Assembly: GCA_944387905.1 (NCBI GenBank)
Contig: CALXGU010000020.1
Location: 1 to 14,274, forward strand
Direction: 5' to 3'
DNA from: an uncultured Clostridia bacterium
GTDB taxonomy: Bacteria; Bacillota; Clostridia; Oscillospirales; QAKW01
DNA: 14,274 bases
Positions 13,826 through 14,274 of this stretch are shown here, piece by piece. A program made the translations under genes and the position numbers. Under the pieces are notes generated by a model. It was given only the letters and a program-made list of their open reading frames with translations. It had not been told where the DNA came from and searched no databases. How positions within the stretch are numbered: the first letter of the stretch is position 1; the number at the start of each line of letters is the position of its first letter.

Positions 13826-14274
13826 ATGACTGTTGTCCATAAATTTTTTCTATCATTTGCAGACGAGCTGAGCTGGCTTGAAAAAATGAATAAAGACGGC
13901 TATGAACTTATGTCTGTATCACCTATGACATATAAATTCGAAAAAAACGATAACCGTGTACAATATGAATATATCCCGCTCAGACACGGTAAAAAAAGTT
14001 TTATTGCCCTCGATTACAAAAATAAGGACAAAAATACAAAAGTGGTTTACGCATCATATGATATAGCTCTGTTTAAAAAAAGCCAAAATAAAGGTCTGCC
14101 TGCGATTCTGACAACAAAAGAAAAAAGGCTTGCATTTGAAAGGTACAGAAGCTCTCTGTCTTTGCACAGTATCATATATATCGCGATTTTTGCAATGCTC
14201 AGCCTCATTGCAGGCAGGTTTTCGGTTTATCCGCTGTACATAATGTCAGCATTTTTTCTGATATTTTCCGCTTC
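13826..14274 (+). CDS. DUF2812-type membrane protein, 3' end outside the window
   Basis: An ATG at 13826 with AGGAG (13815-13819) at 6 nt opens a frame that continues to the window edge (149 codons visible). The cytosolic start carries the pattern typical of DUF2812: ADELSWLEKMNKDGYELMSV (12-31), then YKFEK and YEYIPL. After a Lys-rich linker (residues ~60-112) come two hydrophobic segments, SIIYIAIFAMLSLIAG and YPLYIMSAFFLIFSA, the second cut by the edge. Such proteins are often found next to PadR-family regulators in Firmicutes; none is visible here. No biochemical role is established that I can name. It has its own promoter and follows a strong terminator, so it is not part of the sugar module. 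Confidence 0.75.
   Translation, partial: MTVVHKFFLSFADELSWLEKMNKDGYELMSVSPMTYKFEKNDNRVQYEYIPLRHGKKSFIALDYKNKDKNTKVVYASYDIALFKKSQNKGLPAILTTKEKRLAFERYRSSLSLHSIIYIAIFAMLSLIAGRFSVYPLYIMSAFFLIFSA

Overview
The window looks like a chromosomal stretch from a low-to-mid GC Gram-positive bacterium, most likely a gut-type member of Clostridia. This is an inference from strong AGGAGG-like ribosome binding sites, a TTG start on murA, an SLH-anchored secreted protease, sigma-A style promoters with 16-18 bp spacers, and the protein families present. It is not a phylogenetic result. No tRNA, rRNA, CRISPR array, transposase or phage gene was seen.

Left end (1-1017). A consensus leftward promoter carrying a dyad operator-like repeat drives a gene that runs off the window; only its first 32 codons are visible, and a GC-rich stretch begins inside it. 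Next to it is a small leftward gene (200-544) whose C-terminal half is a 12-bp tandem repeat coding Asn/Gln tetrapeptides. A 473-bp gap (545-1017) holds the leader of that gene and, on the other strand, a good promoter followed by a ~214-nt structured leader ahead of the magnesium channel gene mgtE.

Housekeeping block (1018-7023, all rightward). It contains mgtE with its own terminator; trmL (tRNA wobble 2'-O-methyltransferase), translationally coupled by a 4-bp overlap to a secreted papain-like cysteine protease with a lectin-like domain and three SLH repeats; then murA (cell-wall precursor synthesis, TTG start) and a cyclophilin prolyl isomerase. A bidirectional terminator ends this block. 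It lies inside a 46-bp near-perfect tandem duplication that copies the tail of the next, convergent gene.

Leftward beta-CASP metallo-beta-lactamase RNase-like gene (7128-8729), with its own near-consensus promoter.

Sugar module (8854-13653). An AraC-family regulator (10931-11737) sits between two groups of related enzymes. A Gfo/Idh/MocA oxidoreductase and a TIM-barrel sugar isomerase/epimerase form a leftward operon with a strong promoter. Two further TIM-barrel sugar isomerase/epimerases are transcribed rightward, divergently from araC. The araC and rightward promoters lie on top of each other with overlapping -10 boxes. An ATTGCTATTGA box sits in the same register on the -35 of both leftward promoters. 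One NAD(P)-linked oxidoreductase plus three different AP-endonuclease-2 fold barrels under one regulator suggests catabolism of an unusual sugar or glycoside, plausibly through a keto-sugar intermediate, or of an inositol. The substrate cannot be read from sequence. This is the best candidate in the window for an undescribed system.

Right end. A terminator is followed by a promoter and the first 149 codons of a DUF2812-type membrane protein, cut by the window edge.
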